A DNA stretch of 25,909 nt, taken from contig JAGWRQ010000004.1 of the NCBI GenBank assembly GCA_028869615.1, forward strand, positions 1 to 25,909, written 5' to 3'. The DNA comes from Candidatus Methylomirabilota bacterium (GTDB taxonomy: Bacteria; Methylomirabilota; Methylomirabilia; Methylomirabilales; Methylomirabilaceae). Positions 7,310-15,062 of the stretch are shown here, piece by piece (positions within the stretch are counted from its first letter, which is position 1; every line of letters begins with the position of its first letter). The notes under the pieces were generated by a model. That model ran no database searches. It worked only from the letters and a program-made list of their open reading frames with translations, and was not told the origin of the DNA. Both the position numbers and the translations under genes were made by a program.

Positions 7310-8839
7310 TCATCCGGTGCGGCGGTCCAGGGTTCGGTATTGGATCGCCTCAGCCAGATGATCGGTCCGGATGGTCTCGTGGCCTTCGAGATCGGCGATG
7401 GTGCGGGCCACCTTGAGGATCCGATCATGCGCCCGCGCGGACAGCCCGAGCCGCTCGATGGCGGTCTCCAGGAGCGCCTGTCCATCGGGCCCGATCGGGC
7501 AGTGCCGACGAAGCTGCTTGACGCCCATTTGGGCGTTACAGAAGGTCCGAGTTCGCCTGAATCGCTCCTGCTGCGCGGCCCTCGCGTGCTTGACCCGCAT
7601 CCGCACCTGCTCAGAGGGCTCCCCTTGGGAATCGGTCGTGATCTCTCGATAACGCAGTGGTGGCACATCGAGGTGCAGGTCGATCCGGTCCAGCAGCGGG
7701 CCGGAGATTCGCGACCGATACCGCTGAATCTGTTGAGGGGAGCAGGTACACGGTCGTTGCGGGTCAGTGAAGTAGCCGCAGGGGCAGGGATTCATGGCGG
7801 CGGCCAGCATGAAGCGCGCCGGGTAGGTGACGGAAGTCGCCGCGCGCGCGATGGTCACGGTGCCGTCCTCCAGCGGCTGGCGCAACACCTCTAGAACCGA
7901 CCGTTTGAACTCCGGCAATTCATCCAGGAAGAGGACCCCGTGGTGCGCCAGACTCACCTCGCCTGGGCGCGGGATCGTCCCGCCGCCGATCAACCCGGCA
8001 TCCGAGATGGTGTGGTGCGGCGACCGGAAGGGCCGCGTCGCCACCAGCGCCGCACTGGAAGGCACGAGACCGCAGATGGAATGGATCTTCGTCACCTCGA
8101 TCGCTTCCTCCAGGACCAGATCAGGCAGGATAGTGGCGAGTCGCTTGGCCAACATCGTCTTACCGGAGCCGGGCGGTCCGATCAGGAGGATGTTGTGGCC
8201 GCCGGCCGCGGCCACCTCAAGCGCCCGCTTCGCATGAGCCTGTCCCTTCACATCGGCCAGATCGACGCCGTAGCTGGCGTGCTGCGCAAAGACTGCCTGG
8301 AGGTCGATGCGCGTGGGCGGAACCTCCTGCGCGCCGTTCAGAAACTCCACAACCTGCGGAAGCGTCTCAACCCCGAAGACCTGGATCCCCTCCACCACGG
8401 CCGCCTCGGGGGCGTTCTCTGCAGGCAGGACCATCCCGGTCAGTTGGTTGCGCGCGGCCGCAACCGCCATCGGCAGGGCGCCGTTGACCCCTCGGACACC
8501 GCCGTCCAGCGCCAGTTCGCCCAGGAGTAGATGGGTCTTGAGTCGGTCCGGCTTGATCAAGCCCATCGCCGCCAGGATGGCGCAGGCGATGGGGAGATCG
8601 AAGCAGGCGCCCTCCTTCTTGATGTCGGCCGGCGCCAGGTTTACGGTGATCCGCCGGGCGGGAAAGTCGAACCCGCAGTTCTTGATGGCCGCCCTCACCC
8701 GATCGCGACTCTCCTTGACCGCCGCATCCGGTAGCCCGACGGTGTTGAAGTTTGGCAGACCCTGGGCGATGTCGACCTCTACGTCGACCAGGTAGGCCTC
8801 AACCCCCAGAACCGCACTGGATAACACCTTGGCCAGCAT
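7310..8839 (-). CDS. comM: ComM/YifB family AAA+ ATPase (Mg-chelatase-like)
   Basis: A 509-residue protein of normal family length. The N-terminal ChlI-type domain (1-170) is a degenerate Lon-like domain. It is followed by an AAA+ module with Walker A GPPGSGKT (221-228) and the FLDELPEF Walker B, and a Mg-chelatase C-terminal helical domain containing a Cys-rich stretch ([16 protein letters not shown]). ComM proteins are hexameric helicases that promote branch migration during natural transformation. The ATG at 8839 is preferred to a GTG at 8845 because GGAG lies five bases upstream. It follows yraN by ten bases and is the last housekeeping gene of the ffh operon. Its last 28 codons reappear at 4896-4986 beyond the restriction-modification genes. 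Confidence 0.93.
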   Translation of the reverse strand: MLAKVLSSAVLGVEAYLVDVEVDIAQGLPNFNTVGLPDAAVKESRDRVRAAIKNCGFDFPARRITVNLAPADIKKEGACFDLPIACAILAAMGLIKPDRLKTHLLLGELALDGGVRGVNGALPMAVAAARNQLTGMVLPAENAPEAAVVEGIQVFGVETLPQVVEFLNGAQEVPPTRIDLQAVFAQHASYGVDLADVKGQAHAKRALEVAAAGGHNILLIGPPGSGKTMLAKRLATILPDLVLEEAIEVTKIHSICGLVPSSAALVATRPFRSPHHTISDAGLIGGGTIPRPGEVSLAHHGVLFLDELPEFKRSVLEVLRQPLEDGTVTIARAATSVTYPARFMLAAAMNPCPCGYFTDPQRPCTCSPQQIQRYRSRISGPLLDRIDLHLDVPPLRYREITTDSQGEPSEQVRMRVKHARAAQQERFRRTRTFCNAQMGVKQLRRHCPIGPDGQALLETAIERLGLSARAHDRILKVARTIADLEGHETIRTDHLAEAIQYRTLDRRTG

Positions 8840-8849
8840 TGTCACTCCA

Positions 8850-9239
8850 TCAAAAGAGGGCGGTCCCCTCGCTGTTGAAGGCGTCCCGGATCAGGAGGAA
8901 CTCGGGCTGTCCTAACTGGCTCCCTGCAAACGTCACCGCTACGACGTCAAAACGGCAAGCCGCCCCCGAGAGCCGGTTGCGCTGCAAAAACAGCTCCGCC
9001 ACCCTGACGATCTGGCGCTGCTTCTGACGCGTCACCGAGGCCTGGGGCGGACCGAATTCGCCCGACGTGCGGGCCTTCACCTCCACGAACACCACTACGC
9101 CGCCCTCCTGCGCGATCAGATCGATCTCGCCCAGTGGAGTGGAGTAGTTCTCATGGAGAATACGGAACCCTTTAGCCTGCAGATACGCCTTCGCGGCGCG
9201 CTCTCCTTCCGCCCCCAGAACCGACCGTCCGGTTTTCAT
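8850..9239 (-). CDS. yraN: UPF0102 protein YraN (nuclease-fold)
   Basis: A 129-residue protein of the YraN/UPF0102 family. It shows [14 protein letters not shown] near the start, then [11 protein letters not shown] and [15 protein letters not shown], a PD-(D/E)XK nuclease-like pattern (Glu/Asp-Ile-Asp then EVKAR). The biochemical role of the family is poorly known; it often sits between rnhB and comM, as here. The ATG at 9239 is selected because GGAGG at 9246-9250 precedes it and the alternative start at 9272 would lie inside rnhB. The gap to the rnhB stop is 13 bases and the Shine-Dalgarno site starts right at that stop, suggesting coupling. Confidence 0.9.
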   Translation of the reverse strand: MKTGRSVLGAEGERAAKAYLQAKGFRILHENYSTPLGEIDLIAQEGGVVVFVEVKARTSGEFGPPQASVTRQKQRQIVRVAELFLQRNRLSGAACRFDVVAVTFAGSQLGQPEFLLIRDAFNSEGTALF

Positions 9240-9252
9240 CCGTGGCCCTCCG

Positions 9253-9966
9253 TTACACGTATTCCCGGACACCTTTGAAGCTCCTCCTGTGGATAGGGCT
9301 TACACCGAACCGCGCAATGGCCGACAGATGTTCCAAGGTCCCGTACCCTTTGTGCCGACCGAAGCCGTAGTGCGGGAGGGCCAGGTCGTACGCCTGCATG
9401 ATCCGGTCCCGGGCGACCTTCGCAAGGATGGACGCCGCAGAGATGGAGAAGCAGAGACGATCCCCAGAAGGGATCAATCGATGGGGGATGGAGCAGTGGG
9501 GGGATTGGTCGCCGTCGATCAAGGCGAATCCGGGAGCTGGGTTCAACGCCTCAATGGCGCGCCGCATGGCAAGCATTGTCGCCTGAAGGATATTGAGGGC
9601 ATCGATAACCTCCTCCTGGACCACGCCGAAGCCGATGGCTACCGCTTCGGACATGATCGCCAGGTCGAGGCGCTCGCGTTGCTGCGGGCTGAGCGCCTTG
9701 GAGTCATCCACCCCCTTGATCGCGCAAGTCGGGGGAAGAATCACAGCAGCCGCCACGACCGGCCCGGCCAGCGACCCCCGCCCGGCCTCATCGACACCCG
9801 CAATCAGGTGACACCCTATGGCACGAAGGCAGGCTTCCACCTTTGCGGGCGGCAGCGCAGCGATCCTCTTTAGGTCAGCTTGCGCTCTGAGATCCGAGCA
9901 GCCTTGCCCTTCAGCTTCCGCAGGTAGTAGAGTTTTGCTCGACGGACACGACCCCGTCTTGTGCAC
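9253..9966 (-). CDS. rnhB: Ribonuclease HII
   Basis: RNase HII removes RNA from RNA-DNA hybrids, including single misincorporated ribonucleotides. The four acidic active-site positions are visible: [12 protein letters not shown] (Asp-Glu), DDSKALS, LIDGDQS and KVARDRIM. The C-terminus [12 protein letters not shown]...SPIHRRSF is diagnostic. The start is unclear. The longest frame (GTG at 9966, 237 residues) overlaps rplS by 97 bases and its first 25 residues look like translated rplS antiphase sequence. A GTG at 9840 gives 195 residues but no Shine-Dalgarno site. The stretch [20 protein letters not shown] resembles the N-terminal helix of other RNases HII, so a start overlapping rplS is plausible. 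Confidence 0.92.
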   Translation of the reverse strand: MHKTGSCPSSKTLLPAEAEGQGCSDLRAQADLKRIAALPPAKVEACLRAIGCHLIAGVDEAGRGSLAGPVVAAAVILPPTCAIKGVDDSKALSPQQRERLDLAIMSEAVAIGFGVVQEEVIDALNILQATMLAMRRAIEALNPAPGFALIDGDQSPHCSIPHRLIPSGDRLCFSISAASILAKVARDRIMQAYDLALPHYGFGRHKGYGTLEHLSAIARFGVSPIHRRSFKGVREYV

Positions 9967-10217
9967 TCGATCTTCTCGATCATGGGGGAATGGATAGGGA
10001 AGATGCGCTCCACACCGACGCCGTACGTGACCTTGCGAACCGTAAAGGTGGCGCCCAGTCCACTGCCGCGCTTGCGGATGACCACCCCTTCAAAGGCCTG
10101 GAATCGTTCCTTGTCCCCTTCCAGGACCTTCACCTGCACCTTGACTGTGTCGCCGGGCGAGAAGTCCGGAATCTGCGCCTTCAGCGAGGGCGCTTCGACG
10201 CTCCTGATAACATCCAT
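9870..10217 (-). CDS. rplS: 50S ribosomal protein L19
   Basis: A 115-residue L19 of normal length. [53 protein letters not shown] and the basic tail [20 protein letters not shown] are characteristic. L19 lies at the 30S-50S interface. A strong GGAGG stands before the ATG. It follows trmD by 66 bases, the classical rpsP-rimM-trmD-rplS order. Confidence 0.97.
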   Translation of the reverse strand: MDVIRSVEAPSLKAQIPDFSPGDTVKVQVKVLEGDKERFQAFEGVVIRKRGSGLGATFTVRKVTYGVGVERIFPIHSPMIEKIECTRRGRVRRAKLYYLRKLKGKAARISERKLT

Positions 10218-10283
10218 GGTTCAGCCTCCAATATATAAAAAGTGCGAGATACGTCGCACCGTGCCGATTGAACCTCGAATCGT

Positions 10284-11024
10284 CTAACCGGTCCCTTGCT
10301 CTTCCTCGATCTCCCCCAGGAGCTCGATGTCCTCTTCGCTCAGGGAAGCGTGCCGCAGGAGATCGGGGCGACGCGCCCTTGTGCGTCGGAGGGCCTCCTT
10401 TCGGCGCCAGCGCCTGATCCGCTCGTGGTCACCCGACAGCAGCACGTCCGGAACCGCAAGCCCCTGAACGCTCTGTGGCCGCGTATAGTGGGGAAAGTCC
10501 AACAACGCGTCCACAAATGAGTCGTACCGGGCTGAGTCTTCATCGCCCAGCGCGCCGGGAATGAGCCGAACAACGGCATCCAGGAGCACAAGGGCCGGCA
10601 ACTCCCCCCCTGTCAGGACGTAGTCCCCGATGGAAATCTCATCGGGCGACAGCAGGTCTCTCACCCGTTCGTCGAACCCCTCGTACCGGCCGCAGACCAA
10701 GAGCAGGTGCTGGTGTTCGGCAAGCTCCTGCGCAATCGCCTGCCTGAACGGGCGACCCTGGGGGGTCAAGAGGACCAGATAAGTCTCTGACTCCTGACGG
10801 AGGCTCGCGACCGCTTCAAGGATCGGCTCGGGCTTGAGTACCATCCCGGCGCCACCTCCGTACGGCCGATCGTCCACAACGGCATGGCGATCACGGGCAT
10901 AGCTCCGAAGATCGTGGACCGTGATCCGCACGATGCCGCGCTGCTGGGCTCGCTTGAGAATACTTTCTGAAAGAGGTCCCTGAAAAAACCCAGGGAAGAG
11001 GGTGAGGATATCATACCGCCTCAG
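10284..11024 (-). CDS. trmD: tRNA (guanine-N1)-methyltransferase TrmD, apparent CTG start
   Basis: TrmD methylates G37 of tRNAs next to the anticodon and prevents frameshifting. The trefoil-knot AdoMet motifs are clear: LLTPQGRPFRQ, CGRYEGFDERV and SIGDYVLTGGELPALVLLDAVVR. The N-terminal strand needed for the fold, RYDILTLFPGFFQGPLSESI, is encoded only if translation starts upstream of the first regular start codon (GTG at 10931). Between the preceding in-frame TGA and this segment there is no ATG, GTG or TTG. CTG at 11022-11024, with an AGGGA nine bases upstream, is the best candidate and gives 246 residues, close to the usual 240-255. It overlaps the end of rimM by 14 bases. A sequencing error is the alternative. 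Confidence 0.88.
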   Translation of the reverse strand: MRRYDILTLFPGFFQGPLSESILKRAQQRGIVRITVHDLRSYARDRHAVVDDRPYGGGAGMVLKPEPILEAVASLRQESETYLVLLTPQGRPFRQAIAQELAEHQHLLLVCGRYEGFDERVRDLLSPDEISIGDYVLTGGELPALVLLDAVVRLIPGALGDEDSARYDSFVDALLDFPHYTRPQSVQGLAVPDVLLSGDHERIRRWRRKEALRRTRARRPDLLRHASLSEEDIELLGEIEEEQGTG

Positions 11025-11535
11025 CTTCGATCATCCCTTCCAGGAGATGGACCAGCATGATCTCCCGCGCAAGATCGACCTTTCTTACGACCTCCTTGGT
11101 CGCGGGCAGCAGCCATTCCGACCCTTCACCGTGGACCACGTACACATCGTTGGCGCCCGTTTCCAGGATGTCGACGATTCGTCCGAGTTCTCGTCCTTCT
11201 TCGGTCACGACCCGAAGGCCGATAAGATCGCCATGGTAATAGGTCCCCTCCGGAAGCATCGGGGCAGCTGATCTGGGAATAAGCAGCTCGCAGTCAACCA
11301 GACGTTCCGCCTGCTCAATAGTCTCCACACCTTGCAATTGCATGATCCAGGCTGGGCCTACCTGCCGAACCCGCTCCACGACATACTCGGTAAGGTCGCC
11401 CCTGGCCCCCCTAAGGTACACGGTTGCCGACCCTGCGGCAATCGCTATCGAGTCAGCGTAGGGCTGTACTTTTAATTCCCCCTTGAGCCCCCAAGCCTTG
11501 ACAGCCCTGCCTAGTACAAGGTGCGGCTGCGCCAT
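11011..11535 (-). CDS. rimM: Ribosome maturation factor RimM
   Basis: A 174-residue RimM. The N-terminal domain shows VLGRAVKAWGLKGELKVQPY, and the C-terminal PRC-barrel has LIGLRVVTEEGRELGRIVDI and WLLPATKEVVRKVDLAREIM. RimM binds ribosomal protein S19 and helps assemble the 30S head. It starts four bases after the khpA stop, so it is probably translated by coupling; its own Shine-Dalgarno site is weak. Its 3' end overlaps the start of trmD. Confidence 0.95.
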   Translation of the reverse strand: MAQPHLVLGRAVKAWGLKGELKVQPYADSIAIAAGSATVYLRGARGDLTEYVVERVRQVGPAWIMQLQGVETIEQAERLVDCELLIPRSAAPMLPEGTYYHGDLIGLRVVTEEGRELGRIVDILETGANDVYVVHGEGSEWLLPATKEVVRKVDLAREIMLVHLLEGMIEAEAV

Positions 11536-11539
11536 TCAT

Positions 11540-11824
11540 CTATTCCAAAATCTCTAGAACAGCCCGACGCTTCGACCTGGCTGCGATGGCGTGCAGCACG
11601 GTACGCATCGCCTTGGCCGTCCGGCCTTGTTTGCCGATCACCCTGCCGACATCGGAGGAGGCCACTCGCAGGCGGAGGATCATCGCGTTATCCTCCTCCG
11701 CCGCTTCGACGGTCACCTGGTCCGGACTGTCCACCAGCGCCATGGCCATCCGTTCCACCAGCTCTTTGAGCGCCTTTGCTTGCTCCATGATATCCTGATT
11801 CGGAACCGACGGACCGCCTTCCAT
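11540..11824 (-). CDS. khpA: KH-domain RNA-binding protein KhpA
   Basis: A 94-residue single KH domain protein. The core ILRLRVASSDVGRVIGKQGR contains the GxxG loop (GKQG) that grips single-stranded RNA, followed by AKAMRTVLHAIAAR. KhpA-type proteins pair with KhpB in some bacteria and affect RNA stability and cell size; the gene commonly lies between rpsP and rimM. The ATG at 11824 is chosen because AGGAGG sits five bases upstream; a GTG at 11851 is less likely. A further ATG (IMEQAKALKELVERM) would give the 70-80 residue length more usual for the family. Confidence 0.88.
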   Translation of the reverse strand: MEGGPSVPNQDIMEQAKALKELVERMAMALVDSPDQVTVEAAEEDNAMILRLRVASSDVGRVIGKQGRTAKAMRTVLHAIAARSKRRAVLEILE

Positions 11825-11861
11825 GTGCCCTCCTTCCGGTACTGTGGCCACAACCCCAGGG

Positions 11862-12143
11862 TTATTGACCCTTGCCTGCGGCTTTCAGCTCAGCCAATTG
11901 CCGCATGACACCTGCCCGACGCAAAAGCTGCCTGGCGCTGTCGGTCGGCTCAGCGCCTTGTTGCAACCAATGCAATGCGCGCTCCGCCTGTACAGAAAGC
12001 GCAGGCGGCTCTCCGTGGGGATCGTAGGTACCCAGGGTCTCCAGTACCTTGCCGCCCCGCGCGACCGGCTCATCTCCCACCACCAGGCGATAGAAGGGGT
12101 GCTGCTTTGCCCCCATCCGCCGCAATTTGATCTTCACAGCCAT
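11862..12143 (-). CDS. rpsP: 30S ribosomal protein S16
   Basis: A 93-residue S16 beginning AVKIKLRRMGAKQHPFYRLV, with LETLGTYDPHG, the family's hallmark segment, and a C-terminal region EPTDSARQLLRRAGV. GGGGAG precedes the ATG. It lies 27 bases after ffh and 37 before khpA in the same operon. Confidence 0.97.
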   Translation of the reverse strand: MAVKIKLRRMGAKQHPFYRLVVGDEPVARGGKVLETLGTYDPHGEPPALSVQAERALHWLQQGAEPTDSARQLLRRAGVMRQLAELKAAGKGQ

Positions 12144-12170
12144 CTTTATCTCCCCCTCATCCGTTAGGCG

Positions 12171-13514
12171 TCACACGCCCATGAAGGACCGAAGGCGCTT
12201 TGCCATCTTCGCCCTCGCCCCGCTACCCCCAGGCATGACATGTTTCATCAGTTTCCGGGCCTGGACAAACTGTTTGAGCAGGCGATTCACGTCCGCCACA
12301 GATGTGCCGCTTCCGGTGGCGACCCGTCGGCGCCGGCTCCCATTGAGGATCTCGGGAACCTCCCGCTCTTTCCGGGTCATCGAATTGATAATCGCCTCGG
12401 CCTGTTTGAACTCTCGCTCTGCTGAAAAGGTATCGGCCAGGCCCTTGTGCCGCGCCAACCCCGGGATCATCTCCATCACCTGATCGAGGGGTCCAATATC
12501 TTTCAACTGCTGGAGTTGCACGCGAAAATCTTCCAGCGTAAAGCCCTCGGAACGAACCTTCTTCACGAGTTCCTGGGCCTGTTTCTGATCTACCCTCGCC
12601 TGCGCCTTTTCCACGAGGGTCAGGATATCGCCCATCCCCAGGATCCGAGAAGCCAGTCGTTCAGGGTGGAAAGGTTCGAGGGCGTCGGGCTTCTCACCGA
12701 CACCGATGAACTTGATCGGCTTCCCCGTCACCGATCTGATCGAGAGCGCCGCGCCGCCTCGGGAATCTCCATCCAACTTAGTGAGGATGAACCCCGTCAG
12801 GTCAAGATCTGCATTGAACCGGAGGGCCGAATTCACCGCATCCTGTCCGGTCATCGCGTCGGCGACCATCAGCCGCTCAGTTGGAGCGGTGGCCGAAGCA
12901 ATCGCCACCAGCTCTTGCATCAGCGGCTCATCGATATGGAGTCGCCCGGAGGTATCGAGAATCACCGGATTCTGCCCGCGCTCCTTTGCCAGTCGCCTCG
13001 CCTCCTGGCATACCTGCAGCGCGGAACCCGGCCCAGCGTACACCGACACCCCAAGGGCGCGCCCTAGCGTCTGAAGTTGCTCCCTGGCCGCGGGCCTCAC
13101 CGTATCGGCCGCCACCAGGAGCGGCGACCGCCCTTCCGACACGAACCATCTGGCCAGCTTCGCCGACGTGGTCGTCTTGCCGGACCCATGCAGACCGACC
13201 AGCATGATGGTCGTCGGCGGATCCGGCGCATAGGTTAGCGGGGCGCGCGTCGTGCCCAGCACCTCGACCAGCTCTTCATAGACGACCTTCACGACCTGCT
13301 GGCCTGGGGTCAGACTCTCTAAGACCTCGCGGCCGACTGCCCGTTCGCGGACGCGCTCGATGAACCCTTTGACAACCTTAAAATTGACATCCGCTTCGAG
13401 GAGCGCAAGCCGCACCTCTCGAAGCGCCTCGATGATATTCTCTTCGCTGAGCCGCCCGTGGCCACGAAGCTTTTTGAGGACCAGGCCTAATCGTTCTGTA
13501 AGTCCTTCAAACAC
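12171..13514 (-). CDS. ffh: Signal recognition particle protein Ffh (SRP54)
   Basis: A 447-residue SRP GTPase of normal length. The N domain (1-95) contains LREVRLALLEADVNFKVVKG. The G domain carries GLHGSGKTT (107-115), DTSGRLHID and TKLDGDSRGG. The Met-rich M domain (about 300-435) has RILGMGDILTLVEKA, MEMIPGL and the RNA-binding signature RRRRVATGSGTSVADVNRLL. Ffh with 4.5S RNA delivers nascent membrane proteins to FtsY. The GTG start has AGGGAG nine bases upstream. It is the first gene of the operon and follows the promoter at 13542-13570. Confidence 0.97.
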   Translation of the reverse strand: MFEGLTERLGLVLKKLRGHGRLSEENIIEALREVRLALLEADVNFKVVKGFIERVRERAVGREVLESLTPGQQVVKVVYEELVEVLGTTRAPLTYAPDPPTTIMLVGLHGSGKTTTSAKLARWFVSEGRSPLLVAADTVRPAAREQLQTLGRALGVSVYAGPGSALQVCQEARRLAKERGQNPVILDTSGRLHIDEPLMQELVAIASATAPTERLMVADAMTGQDAVNSALRFNADLDLTGFILTKLDGDSRGGAALSIRSVTGKPIKFIGVGEKPDALEPFHPERLASRILGMGDILTLVEKAQARVDQKQAQELVKKVRSEGFTLEDFRVQLQQLKDIGPLDQVMEMIPGLARHKGLADTFSAEREFKQAEAIINSMTRKEREVPEILNGSRRRRVATGSGTSVADVNRLLKQFVQARKLMKHVMPGGSGARAKMAKRLRSFMGV

Positions 13515-13541
13515 CTGACACTACTCCCTTCGCAGCGCTTA

Positions 13542-13570
13542 AAAATAGCCCTCTCGTCGCCTCTTGTCAA
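13542..13570 (-). promoter_or_regulatory. Sigma70-like promoter of the ffh-rpsP-trmD-rplS operon
   Basis: A perfect -35 box TTGACA (13565-13570), exactly 17 bases, then a -10 box TATTTT (13542-13547), all on the minus strand. The expected start near 13535 leaves a leader of about 20 bases before the ffh GTG. No other promoter of this quality is seen within the operon downstream. Confidence 0.65.
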
Positions 13571-13599
13571 GGTTAAAACTGCACATGACCGGGGGAGAC

Positions 13600-13706
13600 C
13601 GTAGGTAGTTAGCGATGGAGGAGTTGGATTCCATCAAGACGGCGGGATGTAAGTGATAGACGAGATTGCCGCGCGCCTTTCTGGCGCTCGCAATGACAGA
13701 TGGGTT
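13600..13706. repeat. Dispersed-repeat-like sequence with imperfect hairpin downstream of pmbA
   Basis: The sequence around TGTCATTGCGAGCGCC (minus strand) followed by GGCGCGCGGCAATCTCGT resembles the short 'CATTGCGAGC...GCAATCTC' intergenic repeat I recall from many bacterial genomes. Bases 13664-13694 form an imperfect palindrome whose arms are ATTGCcGCGCGCC and GGCGCtCGCAAT. It lies just past the pmbA stop but lacks the T-run of an intrinsic terminator. There is no second copy in this window. Confidence 0.45.
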
Positions 13707-13718
13707 AGCGCGTGCAGG

Positions 13719-15062
13719 CTAGTGCCCGGCGACGGTCATGCGGCGGATTTTGAAGGTGGGGGAGACGACGCTCTGACGGAAGCTCAGGTCGTTGCCCACC
13801 ATCTCGATTCCCACAAGCATCTCCTTGAGGTTGCCGGCAATGGTGATCTCGTGCACCGGATAGGCCAGCTCACCCTTCTCGATCCAGAACCCCACCGCGC
13901 CCTGCGAGTAGTCGCCGGTCACGAGGTTTACGCCGAAGCCGATCAGCTCGGTCACGTAGAGCCCGGTATCCACTGAGCGGATGATCTCGGCCGGCTCGTG
14001 CGGCCCGGACTGAAGGTAAAAGTTCGTCGGCCAGGCAGTCGGCAGATCGCCGACGCCCCGACTCGCGCTGCCGGTCGGCTTCATCCCGAGCTTGCGGGCG
14101 GAATAGCTGTCGAGGAGGTAGCTGCGCAGGACGCCGTGTTCTACAATGGCATTCCGGCGGGTGGGCAGTCCTTCGCCATCGAACGGCTTTGAGCCCAGAT
14201 GGCTGGGTAATGTGCCATCATCGTATATCGTGACGGTTTCTGCGGCGATCCGTTCACCCAGCTTGCCGACCAGGAACGACGCCCCACGGTAGAGCGCCGG
14301 ACCGCAAAGCGCGGCACAGAGGAGACGCATGAGGTTGGCGGCGGTCTCAGAGTCGAAAACCACCGAGACCTCTTGGGTCTTGATTTTGCGCGCGCCCAGG
14401 CGCCTGAGAGCCCGCTCGGCCGCGCGCTTTCCGATCGCCTCTGGCGGCTCCAGGTCGCCCAGGCGTCTGGCGCGCGAGTACCAGTGATCGCGTTGCATGC
14501 CGTCTTCGGATGAGGCGATGGGTGTCACCGCCAGGCCGAAGGCCGAGCTGCGATACTGGCCCAGAAAGCCCTGGCTGCTGCCGTAGATGATCCGATAGAG
14601 GTTGCTCGTGAACTCCGCCCCCTCGGAGTTGGTGATCCTGCTGTCGTAGGACAGGGCAGCATCCTCGGCCGCCTTGGCCCGATCAAGCTGGTCCTTCACG
14701 GTGAGGGCCTCGCCGTCCGGATCGTACAGATGAAGATCCGGGACGCTCTTGGCGCACTCCTCCGCCGGGGGCAGACCCGAACAGTCATCGTGGGCGGTCG
14801 CCTTCGCCAGAACGGCCGTATCCTCTACCAATCGCGCGAGCGACTCCTTGGAAAGGTCAGATGTGGAGCTGGTGGCCGACCGTTTGTCGAAAAACAGCCG
14901 TAACCCCAGCCGGACCTCTTTGGCGCTTCGGAGCATCTCGGTCTCCCTTAGCCTGACCTGGGCGGTGACCAGCTCATTCTCGACCAGAACCAGGTCGGCC
15001 GCTGTAGCGCCCTTACGCTTCGTCTCTTGCAACACTTCCTCGGCGATCTGCCGGCTGATCAT
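13719..15062 (-). CDS. pmbA: PmbA/TldE, non-catalytic subunit of the TldD-TldE protease
   Basis: A 447-residue member of the TldD/PmbA family without the HExxxH zinc site, as expected for TldE. Family features include VVFDSETAANLMRLLCAALCGPALYRG, the GLPTRRNAIVEHGVLRSYLLDSYSARKLG segment and SGPHEPAEIIRSVDTGLYVTELIG. In Enterobacteria the heterodimer trims unfolded peptides, matures microcin B17 and degrades CcdA. The ATG at 15062 overlaps the tldD stop as ATGA, with a G-rich Shine-Dalgarno site inside tldD; an in-frame start at 15173 would add 37 residues of antiphase tldD sequence. The pair is clearly translationally coupled. No peptide precursor gene is seen nearby. Confidence 0.92.
   Translation of the reverse strand: MISRQIAEEVLQETKRKGATAADLVLVENELVTAQVRLRETEMLRSAKEVRLGLRLFFDKRSATSSTSDLSKESLARLVEDTAVLAKATAHDDCSGLPPAEECAKSVPDLHLYDPDGEALTVKDQLDRAKAAEDAALSYDSRITNSEGAEFTSNLYRIIYGSSQGFLGQYRSSAFGLAVTPIASSEDGMQRDHWYSRARRLGDLEPPEAIGKRAAERALRRLGARKIKTQEVSVVFDSETAANLMRLLCAALCGPALYRGASFLVGKLGERIAAETVTIYDDGTLPSHLGSKPFDGEGLPTRRNAIVEHGVLRSYLLDSYSARKLGMKPTGSASRGVGDLPTAWPTNFYLQSGPHEPAEIIRSVDTGLYVTELIGFGVNLVTGDYSQGAVGFWIEKGELAYPVHEITIAGNLKEMLVGIEMVGNDLSFRQSVVSPTFKIRRMTVAGH

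Noticed and set aside
10766..11014. Minus-strand frame MISSPSSLGFF... beginning at the rimM-trmD junction
   Set aside because: It has an ATG, but it is out of frame with the clear TrmD sequence, which continues upstream in another frame.
13664..13694. Intrinsic terminator after pmbA
   Set aside because: The hairpin is imperfect and no run of T follows it on the minus strand.
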